Shown here piece after piece: positions 52,052-60,427 of a stretch of 64,000 nucleotides of DNA; position 1 is the stretch's first letter; each line of letters starts with the position of its first letter. The notes under the pieces were generated by a model. That model was not told the DNA's origin. It saw nothing but the letters and a program-made list of their open reading frames with translations, and did no database searches. Position numbers and translations under genes: made by a program. This DNA comes from Flagellimonas aurea (lineage in GTDB: Bacteria > Bacteroidota > Bacteroidia > Flavobacteriales > Flavobacteriaceae): NCBI RefSeq assembly GCF_017313785.1, contig NZ_JAFLNL010000001.1, forward strand, positions 620,001 to 684,000. Reading direction: 5' to 3'.

Positions 52052-52711
52052 TTATTTAGTTCCGTTCCACTCTTTATAAAACTGATCAAGGTAGTCCAGC
52101 ATAAACTTATGGCGCTCTTCCGCCAACTTTTTTCCGGTTTCCGTATTCATTTTATCCTTGAGCAATAATAGCTTCTCGTAAAAATGATTAATGGTGGGAG
52201 CCGTGGATTTTTTGTATTTTTCCTTGCTCATGTTAAGGTTGGGCGGGACATCCGGATTGTGCAACTCCCTATTTTTAAAACCTCCGTAGTTGAAGGCCCT
52301 GGCAATGCCTATGGCCCCAATGGCGTCCAAACGGTCTGCATCCTGTACAATTTGAAGCTCTTTAGAGGTAAATGATTCTCCGGTTTTGTCCAGGCTATTT
52401 TTAAAGGACATATGCTTGATGATGTTCACTACGTGGTCAATGGTCCGCTCATCAACGGAAAGGGATTCCAGAAAGTTTTTTGCTGTTTGTGGCCCAATGC
52501 TCTCATCTCCACCATGGAATTTTGGGTCTGCAATATCGTGAAGCAAAGCAGCCAACTTCACGACCGTAGCATTTCCTTCTTCATGTTTCAATAGTAGATT
52601 GGAGATATTGAAAACACGCTCAATATGGAACCAATCGTGCCCACCTTCGGCATCTTGGAGCTCTGCCTTTACAAAAGCGATGGTGTGTTGTATAAGTTGT
52701 GTTTCCTTCAT
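52052..52711 (-). CDS. HD domain phosphohydrolase
   Basis: A 219-residue cytoplasmic metal-dependent phosphohydrolase. The HD ligands are visible: His29 in HDWFHIERV (which also has His25), His59-Asp60 in AALLHDIADPKF, and an Asp in VQDADRLDAIGAIG. The general form is that of the YpgQ/YedJ group, which acts on nucleotides. It shares one base with the stop of the plsC gene upstream (TAATG), so the two are translationally coupled. Confidence 0.92.
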   Translation of the reverse strand: MKETQLIQHTIAFVKAELQDAEGGHDWFHIERVFNISNLLLKHEEGNATVVKLAALLHDIADPKFHGGDESIGPQTAKNFLESLSVDERTIDHVVNIIKHMSFKNSLDKTGESFTSKELQIVQDADRLDAIGAIGIARAFNYGGFKNRELHNPDVPPNLNMSKEKYKKSTAPTINHFYEKLLLLKDKMNTETGKKLAEERHKFMLDYLDQFYKEWNGTK

Positions 52712-53445
52712 TAGTTGGTATTGACCCCTCCCACGATGGTGCTTTCTATTTGGGCGATAAGTTCATCGGCTTTACCTTCATTTTCAATGGGAGGATGTAC
52801 CTCGAACGTAACCTGGGAACCCAATCCCATGGGAAACTTTCCGTAACGCAGCAACTTCCATGAGTTATTGATGCTGATGGGTATGATCAATGCCTCGGGT
52901 GCATTTTTAAGCATCACTTTGAGTCCGGTGGTTCTGAATGGTTTGGGTACTCCGTTCCTGCTTCGGGTACCCTCGGGGAAAATTACGGCACTTCGGTTGT
53001 TCTCATTAATGTACTTGGCCAATTTCTGAAGCTCGGAAATGGACTGTTTAGGGTCTTTTCTATCGATCAAGGCCGAGCCACCATGTCTTAAGTTATAAGA
53101 AACACTGGGAATCCCTTTTCCTAGCTCTATTTTACTTACAAACTTGGGGTGGTACTTTCGCATGTACCAAATAATTGGGGGAATGTCGTACATGCTTTGG
53201 TGATTGGTAACAATGATCAGTGGCCTATCGGTGGGAATGTTTTGTTCGTTTATAAAACGGTATCCGGTACCCAGAACATTGGTGCACCGCATAATGAACC
53301 AATTTAATATGGAAACACTTTTTTTGTGCGCATTGTACCCGAACACTTTTAGGCAAAACCATTGTATGGGATGGAATATGACCAGAACCAGACCAAAAAG
53401 CAAAAAGAATAGAGCGGTAAGTGGGTATGATAACAGTTTTAGCAC
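52711..53445 (-). CDS. plsC: 1-acyl-sn-glycerol-3-phosphate acyltransferase
   Basis: A 244-residue membrane-associated enzyme that adds the second acyl chain to make phosphatidate. A hydrophobic N-terminal helix (about residues 5-28) anchors it. Catalytic H-x4-D is His82/Asp87 in TNHQSMYDIP, and VIFPEGTRSRNG near residue 155 is the phosphate-binding motif. The start is GTG, the only candidate that keeps the membrane helix. It is coupled to the HD hydrolase gene downstream. Confidence 0.93.
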   Translation of the reverse strand: MLKLLSYPLTALFFLLFGLVLVIFHPIQWFCLKVFGYNAHKKSVSILNWFIMRCTNVLGTGYRFINEQNIPTDRPLIIVTNHQSMYDIPPIIWYMRKYHPKFVSKIELGKGIPSVSYNLRHGGSALIDRKDPKQSISELQKLAKYINENNRSAVIFPEGTRSRNGVPKPFRTTGLKVMLKNAPEALIIPISINNSWKLLRYGKFPMGLGSQVTFEVHPPIENEGKADELIAQIESTIVGGVNTN

Positions 53446-53473
53446 GTAAACAGATTTAAATTAAGGTAAAAAT

Positions 53474-53496
53474 AAAAAAACCACCCATTAGGGTGG
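53474..53496 (-). terminator. Intrinsic terminator after bacilliredoxin gene
   Basis: Plus-strand CCACCC-ATTA-GGGTGG preceded by seven A; on the minus strand this is a stem-loop followed by seven T. It is 29 bases past the bacilliredoxin stop and just upstream of the plsC start. Confidence 0.85.
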
Positions 53497-53524
53497 CGTG
53501 TTCAATATCTTATTTTACTTGGGT

Positions 53525-53935
53525 TTAGCAATGCTCGTTGTATGCTTCCATCAAGTTTTCTGCGATCAGCTCTGCCGGCCTACCTTCAATGTGGTGCCTT
53601 TCGATCATGTGCACCAACTCTCCATCTTTGAACAAGGCCATGCTTGGTGAAGAAGGAGGGAATGGGACCATGTGATTTCTTGCGGTTGCAACGGCCTCCA
53701 TGTCCACACCGGCAAAAACGGTAACCAAGTTGTCTGGAGTTTTGCTGTTTTGCAAGCTCAATTTAGCGGCAGGTCTTGCGTTGGCCGCGGCGCATCCACA
53801 AACCGAGTTCACCACTACCAAGGTGGTTCCATCCTTTTTTAGTGCATCGTTCACGGCTTCACTTGTATGTAGTTCTTCAAACCCGGCACTTGCCAAGTCT
53901 TCGCGCATAGGTTTTACCAATTCTTCTGGATACAT
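53525..53935 (-). CDS. Bacilliredoxin (BrxA/BrxB, YphP/YqiW family)
   Basis: A 136-residue cytoplasmic thioredoxin-fold protein that removes protecting low-molecular thiols from oxidised proteins. The redox motif is Cys46-Gly-Cys48 (VNSVCGCAAANARPA), the CGC type expected of the family, and VVPFPPSSPSMALF-like VPFPPSSPSMALF with HMIERHHIEGR also fits. Bacillithiol is made by several Bacteroidota, so the partner thiol is plausible. The gene is monocistronic, with its own -7 box and terminator. Confidence 0.95.
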   Translation of the reverse strand: MYPEELVKPMREDLASAGFEELHTSEAVNDALKKDGTTLVVVNSVCGCAAANARPAAKLSLQNSKTPDNLVTVFAGVDMEAVATARNHMVPFPPSSPSMALFKDGELVHMIERHHIEGRPAELIAENLMEAYNEHC

Positions 53936-53957
53936 AGACTTCTTTTTGATTATGTTA

Positions 53958-53965
53958 CAAAGATA
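53958..53965 (-). promoter_or_regulatory. -7 box for bacilliredoxin gene
   Basis: Minus-strand TATCTTTG is a full match to TAnnTTTG, 23-30 bases upstream of the ATG at 53935. The divergent TerB-DnaJ gene has its own box 67 bases away. Confidence 0.55.
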
Positions 53966-54011
53966 CGGTATTGTTAGGATTTTTTCATCACCGTTAACAT
54001 TGCATAAAGCT

Positions 54012-54039
54012 TTGTTTGTTAATCAAACCCCTATCTTTG
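54012..54039 (+). promoter_or_regulatory. Bacteroidota-type promoter for TerB-DnaJ gene
   Basis: -33 TTG (54012-54014), a 17-base spacer and -7 TATCTTTG (54032-54039), a full consensus match. The ATG at 54058 lies 18 bases after the box. Confidence 0.7.
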
Positions 54040-54057
54040 CGCTTTAAATTTTGAAAC

Positions 54058-54795
54058 ATGATCAAGTGGATAGCCGCCTTGCTCGGTTATTTTATGTTTA
54101 GATTTCCAGGTGCGGTATTAGGGTTTATCGTAGGGACCTTTCTGGATAATTTTGGAGGTTCCGGAAAAAGGGCTGGCTCTATTTTCGAAAATGTGACCAG
54201 GCAATCGGTCTCCCCGGCCGATTTTGAACTAAATCTGTTGTCATTGTGTTCGATCATAATTAAGGCGGATGGACAGATAAACCAACGGGAGCTCGATTAT
54301 GTACGACAATATTTTTTGAGCACCTACGGAAAAGAAAAGGCGAATGCCATCTTCCGGACCTTCAACGAGGTCATTAAAAAGAGGGAGATATCGGCGCAGC
54401 GCATATGTACTTTTATGGTACAGCGTACCCGGTACGAGGTTCGCTTGCAAATGCTTCACTTTTTGTTCGGTATTGCGCAATCCGACGGGCAGGTAAGCAA
54501 AGCCGAAATTGAAAAATTAAGGGAGATTGCAGGCTACTTTCGGGTAAATCAGCATGATTTTGAAAGTATCATGGCTATGTTCATCAAATCTACGGACAAC
54601 TCGTACAAAATTTTGGAAATCGAGAAGACCGCTACCGATGATGAAGTGAAAAAGGCGTATCGAAACATGGCCAAAAAGTACCATCCCGATCGTGTGGTGA
54701 CGGAAAATGAGGCCATCCGTAAAGGTGCCGAGGAAAAATTCAAGGAAGTTCAGAAAGCCTACGAGACCATTCAAAAAGAAAGGGGAATGTCCTAG
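54058..54795 (+). CDS. TerB and DnaJ domain co-chaperone (DjlA-like)
   Basis: A 245-residue protein. A short hydrophobic N-terminus ([20 protein letters not shown]) could anchor it in the inner membrane, as in DjlA. Residues about 50-175 form a TerB-like helical domain ([18 protein letters not shown] and [17 protein letters not shown]). The last 65 residues are a J domain with the HPD tripeptide at 209-211 ([10 protein letters not shown]) that stimulates DnaK. The 3' end overlaps the convergent PepSY gene by four bases. Confidence 0.93.
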   Translation: MIKWIAALLGYFMFRFPGAVLGFIVGTFLDNFGGSGKRAGSIFENVTRQSVSPADFELNLLSLCSIIIKADGQINQRELDYVRQYFLSTYGKEKANAIFRTFNEVIKKREISAQRICTFMVQRTRYEVRLQMLHFLFGIAQSDGQVSKAEIEKLREIAGYFRVNQHDFESIMAMFIKSTDNSYKILEIEKTATDDEVKKAYRNMAKKYHPDRVVTENEAIRKGAEEKFKEVQKAYETIQKERGMS

Positions 54796-55946
54796 GCCGT
54801 GGCCAAACTCCTTTTGCGCTTACTCTTCTTTTTAAGTTTATTGATGTAAATAATGGTACCTGTTATCGGCAAACTGGTCGCTATCAAGCAGGCCAAGAAA
54901 TATATCCATTTGCTAAAGGCGCCGTAAATAGTTCCTGTATGGATTGGCTTAATAGCAGAGGCAATCTTTACGTTCAGTGGTTTGTCCGCATAGATCTCTT
55001 TGCCCACCACTTTGCCCGATTTGTGAATTTGTAATCTATCTTGAGCAACAGTAGACCAGGAATCGTCTGCCAGTTTTCTAAAACTGTACATGGGGTTCTC
55101 ATCACTTGGCAGACCAATGGATAGGAATCCTTTGTAATCCAGTTCTCTGTTTGCAAGGGCGATGGCTTCTTCCAAGCTGATTGATTTTTCGTTGTCGAAA
55201 CTTTCCAAATCAATTTCCGGACCTCCGCCGCGGTTCCCGAACACCCTTGTGCCCATAATGGCACTTAAACCGTCCCTGTAACCTTCGAACGACCAACAGA
55301 GGCCCGTAATGCCCATAATCAGGATCAAGATACAGGCATAAAAGCCCAAAGTATTGTGCAAATCGTGATTGATGCGCTTCCAGTTGGCATTGGTCCTTAT
55401 CTTAAAGCCAGCTTTCACGGTTTTCCATTTTATCTTTTTAGGGAACCATAGCACAATTCCGGAAATGGCCAATATCATAAAAATAATGGTGGCAATGCCC
55501 ACAATAGGTCTTCCCCATTTAATGTCCATCATTAACCATCTGTGCATACGGAACATACTGAACATAAACTTGTCTATTCCCGTATCTTCAGGGGCTAAAA
55601 ATTCCGCGGTGTAAGGGTTTATCTCATATGTTTTTCCCCTTCGCTGTTTGGGGTCTTCTTTAATGGAAAATTCATACGGAGAGGTTTCATCGGCTGGAAT
55701 GGTGATGGATGTGAGAACTCCTTTTTCCTGGATTGCAGGGTAATTTATCAAATTGGAAATCGACTTTTTGGTTCCTACGGCCTCAACCTTCATGTCCTCT
55801 TTGAACCAACCCTCGATTTCCTCCTCAAAGGTCAGAATGGTTCCGCTAAGGCAGACCAAGAACAAAACAATACCGCTAACGAGCCCCAACCATAGGTGAA
55901 CGTCGTTGATAAAGTCTCTGATTCCGTATTTCTTATTTTTTCCCAT
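54792..55946 (-). CDS. PepSY-associated transmembrane protein
   Basis: A 384-residue inner-membrane protein with four transmembrane helices (near 20-42, 147-168, 200-222 and 345-367) and a large periplasmic region between them. Conserved signatures are [29 protein letters not shown], the WRxxHD-like [15 protein letters not shown] and [11 protein letters not shown], with several transmembrane histidines that could bind heme. Members often serve as ferric-siderophore or iron reductases, so a role in iron uptake is likely but inferred. Its -7 box lies 115 bases upstream. Confidence 0.88.
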   Translation of the reverse strand: MGKNKKYGIRDFINDVHLWLGLVSGIVLFLVCLSGTILTFEEEIEGWFKEDMKVEAVGTKKSISNLINYPAIQEKGVLTSITIPADETSPYEFSIKEDPKQRRGKTYEINPYTAEFLAPEDTGIDKFMFSMFRMHRWLMMDIKWGRPIVGIATIIFMILAISGIVLWFPKKIKWKTVKAGFKIRTNANWKRINHDLHNTLGFYACILILIMGITGLCWSFEGYRDGLSAIMGTRVFGNRGGGPEIDLESFDNEKSISLEEAIALANRELDYKGFLSIGLPSDENPMYSFRKLADDSWSTVAQDRLQIHKSGKVVGKEIYADKPLNVKIASAIKPIHTGTIYGAFSKWIYFLACLIATSLPITGTIIYINKLKKKSKRKRSLATA

Positions 55947-56060
55947 AACGATTATTAAGCGCTCATGTTATTTCAACTGGATTAAATGAATCAAATTCCG
56001 GTATACGACTGCACATCTGTTCAATCGTTTAATTGATTTAATGTTGAAATCCAATTTTCG

Positions 56061-56068
56061 CAAATATA
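56061..56068 (-). promoter_or_regulatory. -7 box for PepSY gene
   Basis: Minus-strand TATATTTG matches TAnnTTTG. It would leave a leader of about 110 bases before the PepSY ATG, containing TTCAATCGTTTAATTGATTTAA-type AT-rich imperfect repeats (55999-56041) that could hold an operator. Confidence 0.4.
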
Positions 56069-56164
56069 ATGGCTGGTCCCTAAAACAGAATCATTATTTG
56101 GATTAATTTAAAATAAATTCAAGGGTGTTTATCGGCTTTTAGAGGAGGAAATGTTTTTTATTGG

Positions 56165-56172
56165 TAAATTTG
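56165..56172 (+). promoter_or_regulatory. -7 box for HupE-like gene
   Basis: TAAATTTG fits TAnnTTTG and ends 13 bases before the ATG at 56186. No clear -33 TTG at normal spacing. Confidence 0.45.
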
Positions 56173-56185
56173 AAAACAAAACTTC

Positions 56186-56770
56186 ATGCAAGAATTTCTG
56201 TTCTACATAGAATTGGGACTTACCCATGTTTTGGATTTTGGAGCCTACGATCATATCTTATTCTTGTCGGCCCTTGCAGTTCCGTTCACTTTTAAAAGTT
56301 GGAAAAAGGTACTGGTCTTGGCCACTATTTTCACTATTGCCCATTGCACATCGTTGGCATTGTCCGTGTATGAAGTGGCCGCGGCAGATGCTGGTCTTAT
56401 TGAGTTTTTGATACCGGTCACCATTTTGCTTACAGCCTTGTTCAACTTTGCATATGTGTTCAAGGAATCCCTGGATATTGGTCTTTTTCTGCATATTTTG
56501 TCCACAGCTTTTTTTGGTTTGATACACGGTTTTGGATTTTCCAACTATTTTAAGATGTTGATGGCCGAAGAAGAGGACAAGATTACCCCCCTATTGGGTT
56601 TTGCGACCGGCATAGAGTTATCGCAAGTGACCATCATACTGGTTGTATTGGCCATTGCCTATGTTGTTTTGGGCCTGTTGAAGGTAAAACGGCCTATTTA
56701 TATTGCGGTCGCTTCAATTTTGATCATAGCCATTACAATACCCTTGCTTATAGCTACGTTCCCCATGTAG
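56186..56770 (+). CDS. HupE/UreJ family membrane protein
   Basis: A 194-residue inner-membrane protein with about six helices. The N-terminal GLTHVLDFGAYDHILFLSAL holds the conserved GxxH and YDHILF pattern of the HupE/UreJ_2 group, and a second motif, FGLIHGFGFSNY, contributes another His. Related proteins are thought to carry nickel, cobalt or other ligands in hydrogenase and urease clusters; many Bacteroidota copies stand alone as here, so the substrate is uncertain. It is divergent from the PepSY gene and is followed by dCMP deaminase after 85 bp. Confidence 0.88.
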   Translation: MQEFLFYIELGLTHVLDFGAYDHILFLSALAVPFTFKSWKKVLVLATIFTIAHCTSLALSVYEVAAADAGLIEFLIPVTILLTALFNFAYVFKESLDIGLFLHILSTAFFGLIHGFGFSNYFKMLMAEEEDKITPLLGFATGIELSQVTIILVVLAIAYVVLGLLKVKRPIYIAVASILIIAITIPLLIATFPM

Positions 56771-56855
56771 GCCCTTAGTTAAAATTTATTGAAGAAGGTT
56801 GTGAGGGTCTATCAAAGCAGGTATATTTATTTAATTATCAGCGTTTTTTTGATTT

Positions 56856-57293
56856 ATGAAGGCGAGCAAACAAGAAAAGTACGATAAAGCCTATTTGAGG
56901 ATGGCCCAAGAATGGGGGAAATTATCGTATTGTAAAAGAAGGCAGGTCGGAGCTATTATAGTTAAGGACAGGATGATCATTTCCGATGGGTACAATGGTA
57001 CCCCAACAGGATTTGAAAATTATTGTGAAGATGAGGAAGGGTACACCAAATGGTATGTCCTTCACGCTGAGGCCAATGCAATTCTCAAAGTCGCCTCTTC
57101 AACGCAGTCTTGCGAGGGTGCCACATTATATATCACATTGTCCCCATGCAGGGAGTGCAGCAAGCTAGTGCACCAAGCTGGCATAAAACGTGTGGTATAC
57201 CAGAGTGCATATAAAGACGACTCTGGAATAAAATTTCTGGAAAGGGCAGGTGTGGAGATTGTTCATTTGCCAGTTCTGGAAGAAATGGTTTAA
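56856..57293 (+). CDS. dCMP deaminase family protein
   Basis: A 145-residue zinc enzyme that deaminates dCMP to dUMP for thymidylate supply. The active site is complete: His70-Ala-Glu72 (LHAEANAIL) and Cys98-x2-Cys101 (LSPCRECSKL). YCKRRQVGAIIVKDRMIIS and DGYNGTPTGFENYCED are the family's substrate-binding segments. Length is normal. The C-terminal protease gene starts 14 bp later, so they likely share a transcript. Confidence 0.95.
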   Translation: MKASKQEKYDKAYLRMAQEWGKLSYCKRRQVGAIIVKDRMIISDGYNGTPTGFENYCEDEEGYTKWYVLHAEANAILKVASSTQSCEGATLYITLSPCRECSKLVHQAGIKRVVYQSAYKDDSGIKFLERAGVEIVHLPVLEEMV

Positions 57294-57307
57294 GACCATA
57301 TTGCTAT

Positions 57308-58936
57308 ATGAAAAAGATTAAAGGATATATTTGGCCCACCCTACTTGCTTTGGCAGTTGCCATAGGCATATTTATAGGTGGCAAGCTTCATTTTAACGAT
57401 TCCCCGGAGAAGCTCTTCTCCACCAATTCAAAAAAGGACAAGCTCAACCGGCTTATCGATTATATTGACTACGAGTATGTGGATGATGTAGATACCGATA
57501 GTATCGTAGATGTAACGGTCAATAATATTTTGGGCAAGTTGGATCCTCATTCTGTATATATTCCAAAGGATGAAATGAAGGATGTCGCCGAAAGCATGAA
57601 GGGCGATTTTGCGGGAATAGGAGTTAGCTTTTATATGTACCGGGACACTATTACCGTGATAAGAACCATCAAGAACGGCCCCAGTTACATCAGCGGTATA
57701 AAACCCGGTGATCGTATTCTTATGGCCGACACCGATACACTGTACGGTAAAAGAATAGTTAACGATGATGTGGTCTCGACCCTAAAGGGCAAAATAGGTA
57801 CCAAGGTCAATCTGAAAGTTTATAGAAAAACGGAAAACAAGATGATCAATATGTCCGTGGTCCGTGATCGGGTTCCCATCAGAAGTGTGGAGGCCTATTA
57901 TATGCTGACCAAGGATATGGGCTATATTAAAATAAACCGTTTTGCCGAATCCACGTTTGATGAGTTCAAAGATGCTTTGCGCAAATTGAAACTAAGGGGT
58001 GCTGAAAAACTGACCTTGGACCTTAGGGACAACCCTGGGGGCTATTTGGGCATAGCCGAAAAATTGGCGGACGAGTTTTTGGGGGACGATAAGCTTATTC
58101 TCTTTACAAAAAACAAAAAGGGAAGAGTCAAAAAAGCTTACGCTACCAAGAAAGGTGATTTTGAAGATAGGGAGGTATACGTTCTTATCAACGAACGCTC
58201 GGCATCTGCCAGTGAGATTATTGCAGGAGCTTTACAGGACAACGATATAGGCACCATTGTGGGACGCCGTTCGTTCGGAAAAGGATTGGTACAGCGAGAA
58301 ATGGATTTGGGCGACGGGTCTGCCGTTCGTTTGACCGTTTCACGCTATTATACCCCAACGGGGCGATCCATCCAAAAATCCTATAAAGACGGGAACCATG
58401 ACTATTACCAAAGGTTTATGGAGCGCTATGCAAGTGGCGAACTTCAGTCGGCGGACAGTATCAAGGTGGCGGACTCATTAAAGTTTGTTACACCCAAAGG
58501 CAAAGTAGTTTATGGAGGTGGAGGAATCATCCCCGATGTTTTTGTTCCGATCGGGAACAATCAGGAGGAGGCCATCGAGAGCATGGACGATACCTATCAG
58601 TTTTTCGCACGTTTTGTGTTCGAGCATTTAGAAGAGGACAGAACCATGTACGATAGCTATGAACAAAACCAATTTTTGGACGAATTCCAAGTGGACGACA
58701 TCCTTTTTGATAACTTTATCCAATTTGTGCTGGACCGTAAGATTAAGCTGGATTTTTACGCCTATGAGGACAAGATCAAGGCATTCATAAAGGCCAATAT
58801 CGCGGAACAATTGTTTTCGCCAAACCTGTCGGCCCAAATAAAAGGAGAGTTCGACCCAATGCTCAAAAAGGTAAAGGCTTTGGACAAGGCCAAGATTGAT
58901 GAATCCCAACTAGGGGCAATAGACATCAAGCCTTAA
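57308..58936 (+). CDS. S41 family C-terminal processing peptidase
   Basis: A 542-residue envelope protease with an N-terminal membrane anchor (residues about 8-25). A PDZ domain occupies about 85-180 (GIGVSFYMYRDTITV, GIKPGDRILMADTDTL), then the tail-specific protease domain with the Ser in NERSASASEI (298-302) and Lys325 in RRSFGKGLVQ, a Ser/Lys dyad. LDLRDNPGGYLG at 237-248 is typical. The C-terminal 110 residues (after GGGIIPDVFV) are a Bacteroidota-style extension. It cleaves C-termini of periplasmic proteins. Confidence 0.95.
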   Translation: MKKIKGYIWPTLLALAVAIGIFIGGKLHFNDSPEKLFSTNSKKDKLNRLIDYIDYEYVDDVDTDSIVDVTVNNILGKLDPHSVYIPKDEMKDVAESMKGDFAGIGVSFYMYRDTITVIRTIKNGPSYISGIKPGDRILMADTDTLYGKRIVNDDVVSTLKGKIGTKVNLKVYRKTENKMINMSVVRDRVPIRSVEAYYMLTKDMGYIKINRFAESTFDEFKDALRKLKLRGAEKLTLDLRDNPGGYLGIAEKLADEFLGDDKLILFTKNKKGRVKKAYATKKGDFEDREVYVLINERSASASEIIAGALQDNDIGTIVGRRSFGKGLVQREMDLGDGSAVRLTVSRYYTPTGRSIQKSYKDGNHDYYQRFMERYASGELQSADSIKVADSLKFVTPKGKVVYGGGGIIPDVFVPIGNNQEEAIESMDDTYQFFARFVFEHLEEDRTMYDSYEQNQFLDEFQVDDILFDNFIQFVLDRKIKLDFYAYEDKIKAFIKANIAEQLFSPNLSAQIKGEFDPMLKKVKALDKAKIDESQLGAIDIKP

Positions 58937-58937
58937 C

Positions 58938-59138
58938 TTACTTCTTCAGTTTTTTGTCAATCTTTTTGGAAGTCATAAAAATCAACATCAATACAATGGC
59001 ACATAAAGAAGCTACGATTCCTATTAGGGCAATCGTACTGTCACCTTGTATTGGATTTTCAAAATCTACCAAAGTCACGTTGTAGGCGATAAGACCCAAC
59101 GCCAGTAGTATCAAAATTAAAGCAAATGTCCTGTTCAT
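58938..59138 (-). CDS. Small two-helix membrane protein
   Basis: A 66-residue hypothetical with two hydrophobic helices (about residues 4-24 and 35-55) joined by a short acidic loop (DFENPIQGDS) and a Lys-rich cytoplasmic tail (KKIDKKLKK). No family recognised. It lies 9 bp after the MarC gene on the same strand and almost touches the convergent protease gene (one base between stops). Its membrane-protein amino-acid pattern and position in an apparent operon support a real gene. Confidence 0.65.
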   Translation of the reverse strand: MNRTFALILILLALGLIAYNVTLVDFENPIQGDSTIALIGIVASLCAIVLMLIFMTSKKIDKKLKK

Positions 59139-59147
59139 ATCAATGTT

Positions 59148-59732
59148 TTAAGCACCGTGCGATAGTAGCCCGTTTACATTGGTCACAAAAAGCTTTACGG
59201 CAATAGCCATAAGAATCACTCCAAATACTTTGCGGATAATGTTCAGTCCGTTTTTTCCCAATATACGTTCAATCCGGGCACTGGATTTAAGCACGATGTA
59301 CACAAAGATAACGTTTATAATAATGGCCACTATAATGTTCTCCACATGGTATTCCGCCCGCAAGGACAAAATGGAAGTAAGCGTCCCCGCACCCGCGATC
59401 AACGGGAAGGCAATGGGCACAATGGAAGCAGTTTCCGGTTCATCGTCTTTATAAATCGAGATTCCCAAGATCATTTCAATGGCAAGAAAAAAGATAATAA
59501 AGGCCCCTGCGACAGCAAAGGAGTTTACATCGATACCAATTAGGGAGAGAATACTTTCTCCAACGAAAAGAAAAGCAATCATGATCGAAATGGCCACGAT
59601 GGAGGCCTTTTCCGATTGTACATGACCCACCTTGCTTCTGAGCGATAAAATAATAGGGATACTTCCTAAAATATCGATTACGGCAAACAATACCATTCCA
59701 GCGGTCGCTATTTCCTTAAAATTGAAATTCAT
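59148..59732 (-). CDS. MarC family integral membrane protein
   Basis: A 194-residue protein with six predicted helices, of the MarC/UPF0056 family. Recognisable parts are LFAVIDILGSIPIILSL, SLIGIDVNSFAVAGAFIIFF, VPIAFPLIAGAGTLTSIL and the C-terminal IRKVFGVILMAIAVKLF. Function is unsettled despite an old link to multiple antibiotic resistance. The ATG at 59732 is chosen over one 54 bases upstream because a -7 box lies between the two and the chosen start fits the family's N-terminus. Confidence 0.92.
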   Translation of the reverse strand: MNFNFKEIATAGMVLFAVIDILGSIPIILSLRSKVGHVQSEKASIVAISIMIAFLFVGESILSLIGIDVNSFAVAGAFIIFFLAIEMILGISIYKDDEPETASIVPIAFPLIAGAGTLTSILSLRAEYHVENIIVAIIINVIFVYIVLKSSARIERILGKNGLNIIRKVFGVILMAIAVKLFVTNVNGLLSHGA

Positions 59733-59753
59733 GGCGTCTTTTTTTTTGGACGG

Positions 59754-59761
59754 CAAATTTA
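59754..59761 (-). promoter_or_regulatory. -7 box for MarC gene
   Basis: Minus-strand TAAATTTG, full TAnnTTTG match, 22-29 bases upstream of the ATG at 59732. It lies downstream of the alternative upstream start, which argues against that start. Confidence 0.55.
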
Positions 59762-59825
59762 CGGGTAAAAAATACTTTTGGATCATATAAAGTGTTTATA
59801 AATCATCAATTTTTTGGTTTTGATT

Positions 59826-59833
59826 TACCTTTG
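59826..59833 (+). promoter_or_regulatory. -7 box for DUF3109 gene
   Basis: TACCTTTG matches TAnnTTTG and ends 21 bases before the ATG at 59855. A second match, TACTTTTG, lies at 59773-59780. Confidence 0.5.
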
Positions 59834-59854
59834 CCCAAAAAGTAAGGGCAGATT

Positions 59855-60427
59855 ATGTTCCAGATAGGAAAGACCATAGTATCCGAAGAGATACTGGAAA
59901 ATGATTTTGTTTGCAACCTGAATGCATGCAAAGGGGCTTGTTGTGTGGGTGGCGAGTATGGTGCGCCGTTGGAGGATTCCGAGACCGACAAGCTACTCAA
60001 TATTTATGATGAGGTGAAGCCCTTTTTGCGCCCGGAAGGTATTGCTGCCATTGAAGAGCATGGGGTTTTTGTAAAAGGAGAGGATGGCGAATGGGAAACC
60101 CCTTTGGTGAACAACAATGAATGCGCTTATGTGGTTTTTTCCAATGATGGCATTGCTAAATGTGGACTGGAAGCTGCTTATGAGGCCGGTGCCACCAAAT
60201 GGAAAAAACCTATTTCGTGCTATTTGTACCCGGTTCGTACAAGGGAGTATTCGGAATTTACCGCGGTCAACTACCATAAATGGGAAATCTGTGACCCGGC
60301 CTGCTCGTTGGGCAAGGAATTGAAAGTGCCGATTTACAAGTTTGTAAAGGACGCTTTGATCAAAAAGTTCGGAAAGGCTTGGTACAAGGAATTAGAGGAA
60401 GTGGCTGCGGAAAAGACTAGATCGTAG
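59855..60427 (+). CDS. DUF3109 family cysteine-rich protein
   Basis: A 190-residue cytoplasmic protein of the DUF3109 family, related to YkgJ-type proteins thought to bind zinc or an iron-sulfur cluster. Cysteines occur in FVCNLNACKGACCVGGEYG (near 20-36), NECAYV, IAKCGLEA, KPISCYLYPVR and EICDPACSLG, which together could hold one or two metal centres. No function is known. Its last 11 bases overlap the end of the convergent TPR histidine kinase gene. Confidence 0.9.
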   Translation: MFQIGKTIVSEEILENDFVCNLNACKGACCVGGEYGAPLEDSETDKLLNIYDEVKPFLRPEGIAAIEEHGVFVKGEDGEWETPLVNNNECAYVVFSNDGIAKCGLEAAYEAGATKWKKPISCYLYPVRTREYSEFTAVNYHKWEICDPACSLGKELKVPIYKFVKDALIKKFGKAWYKELEEVAAEKTRS

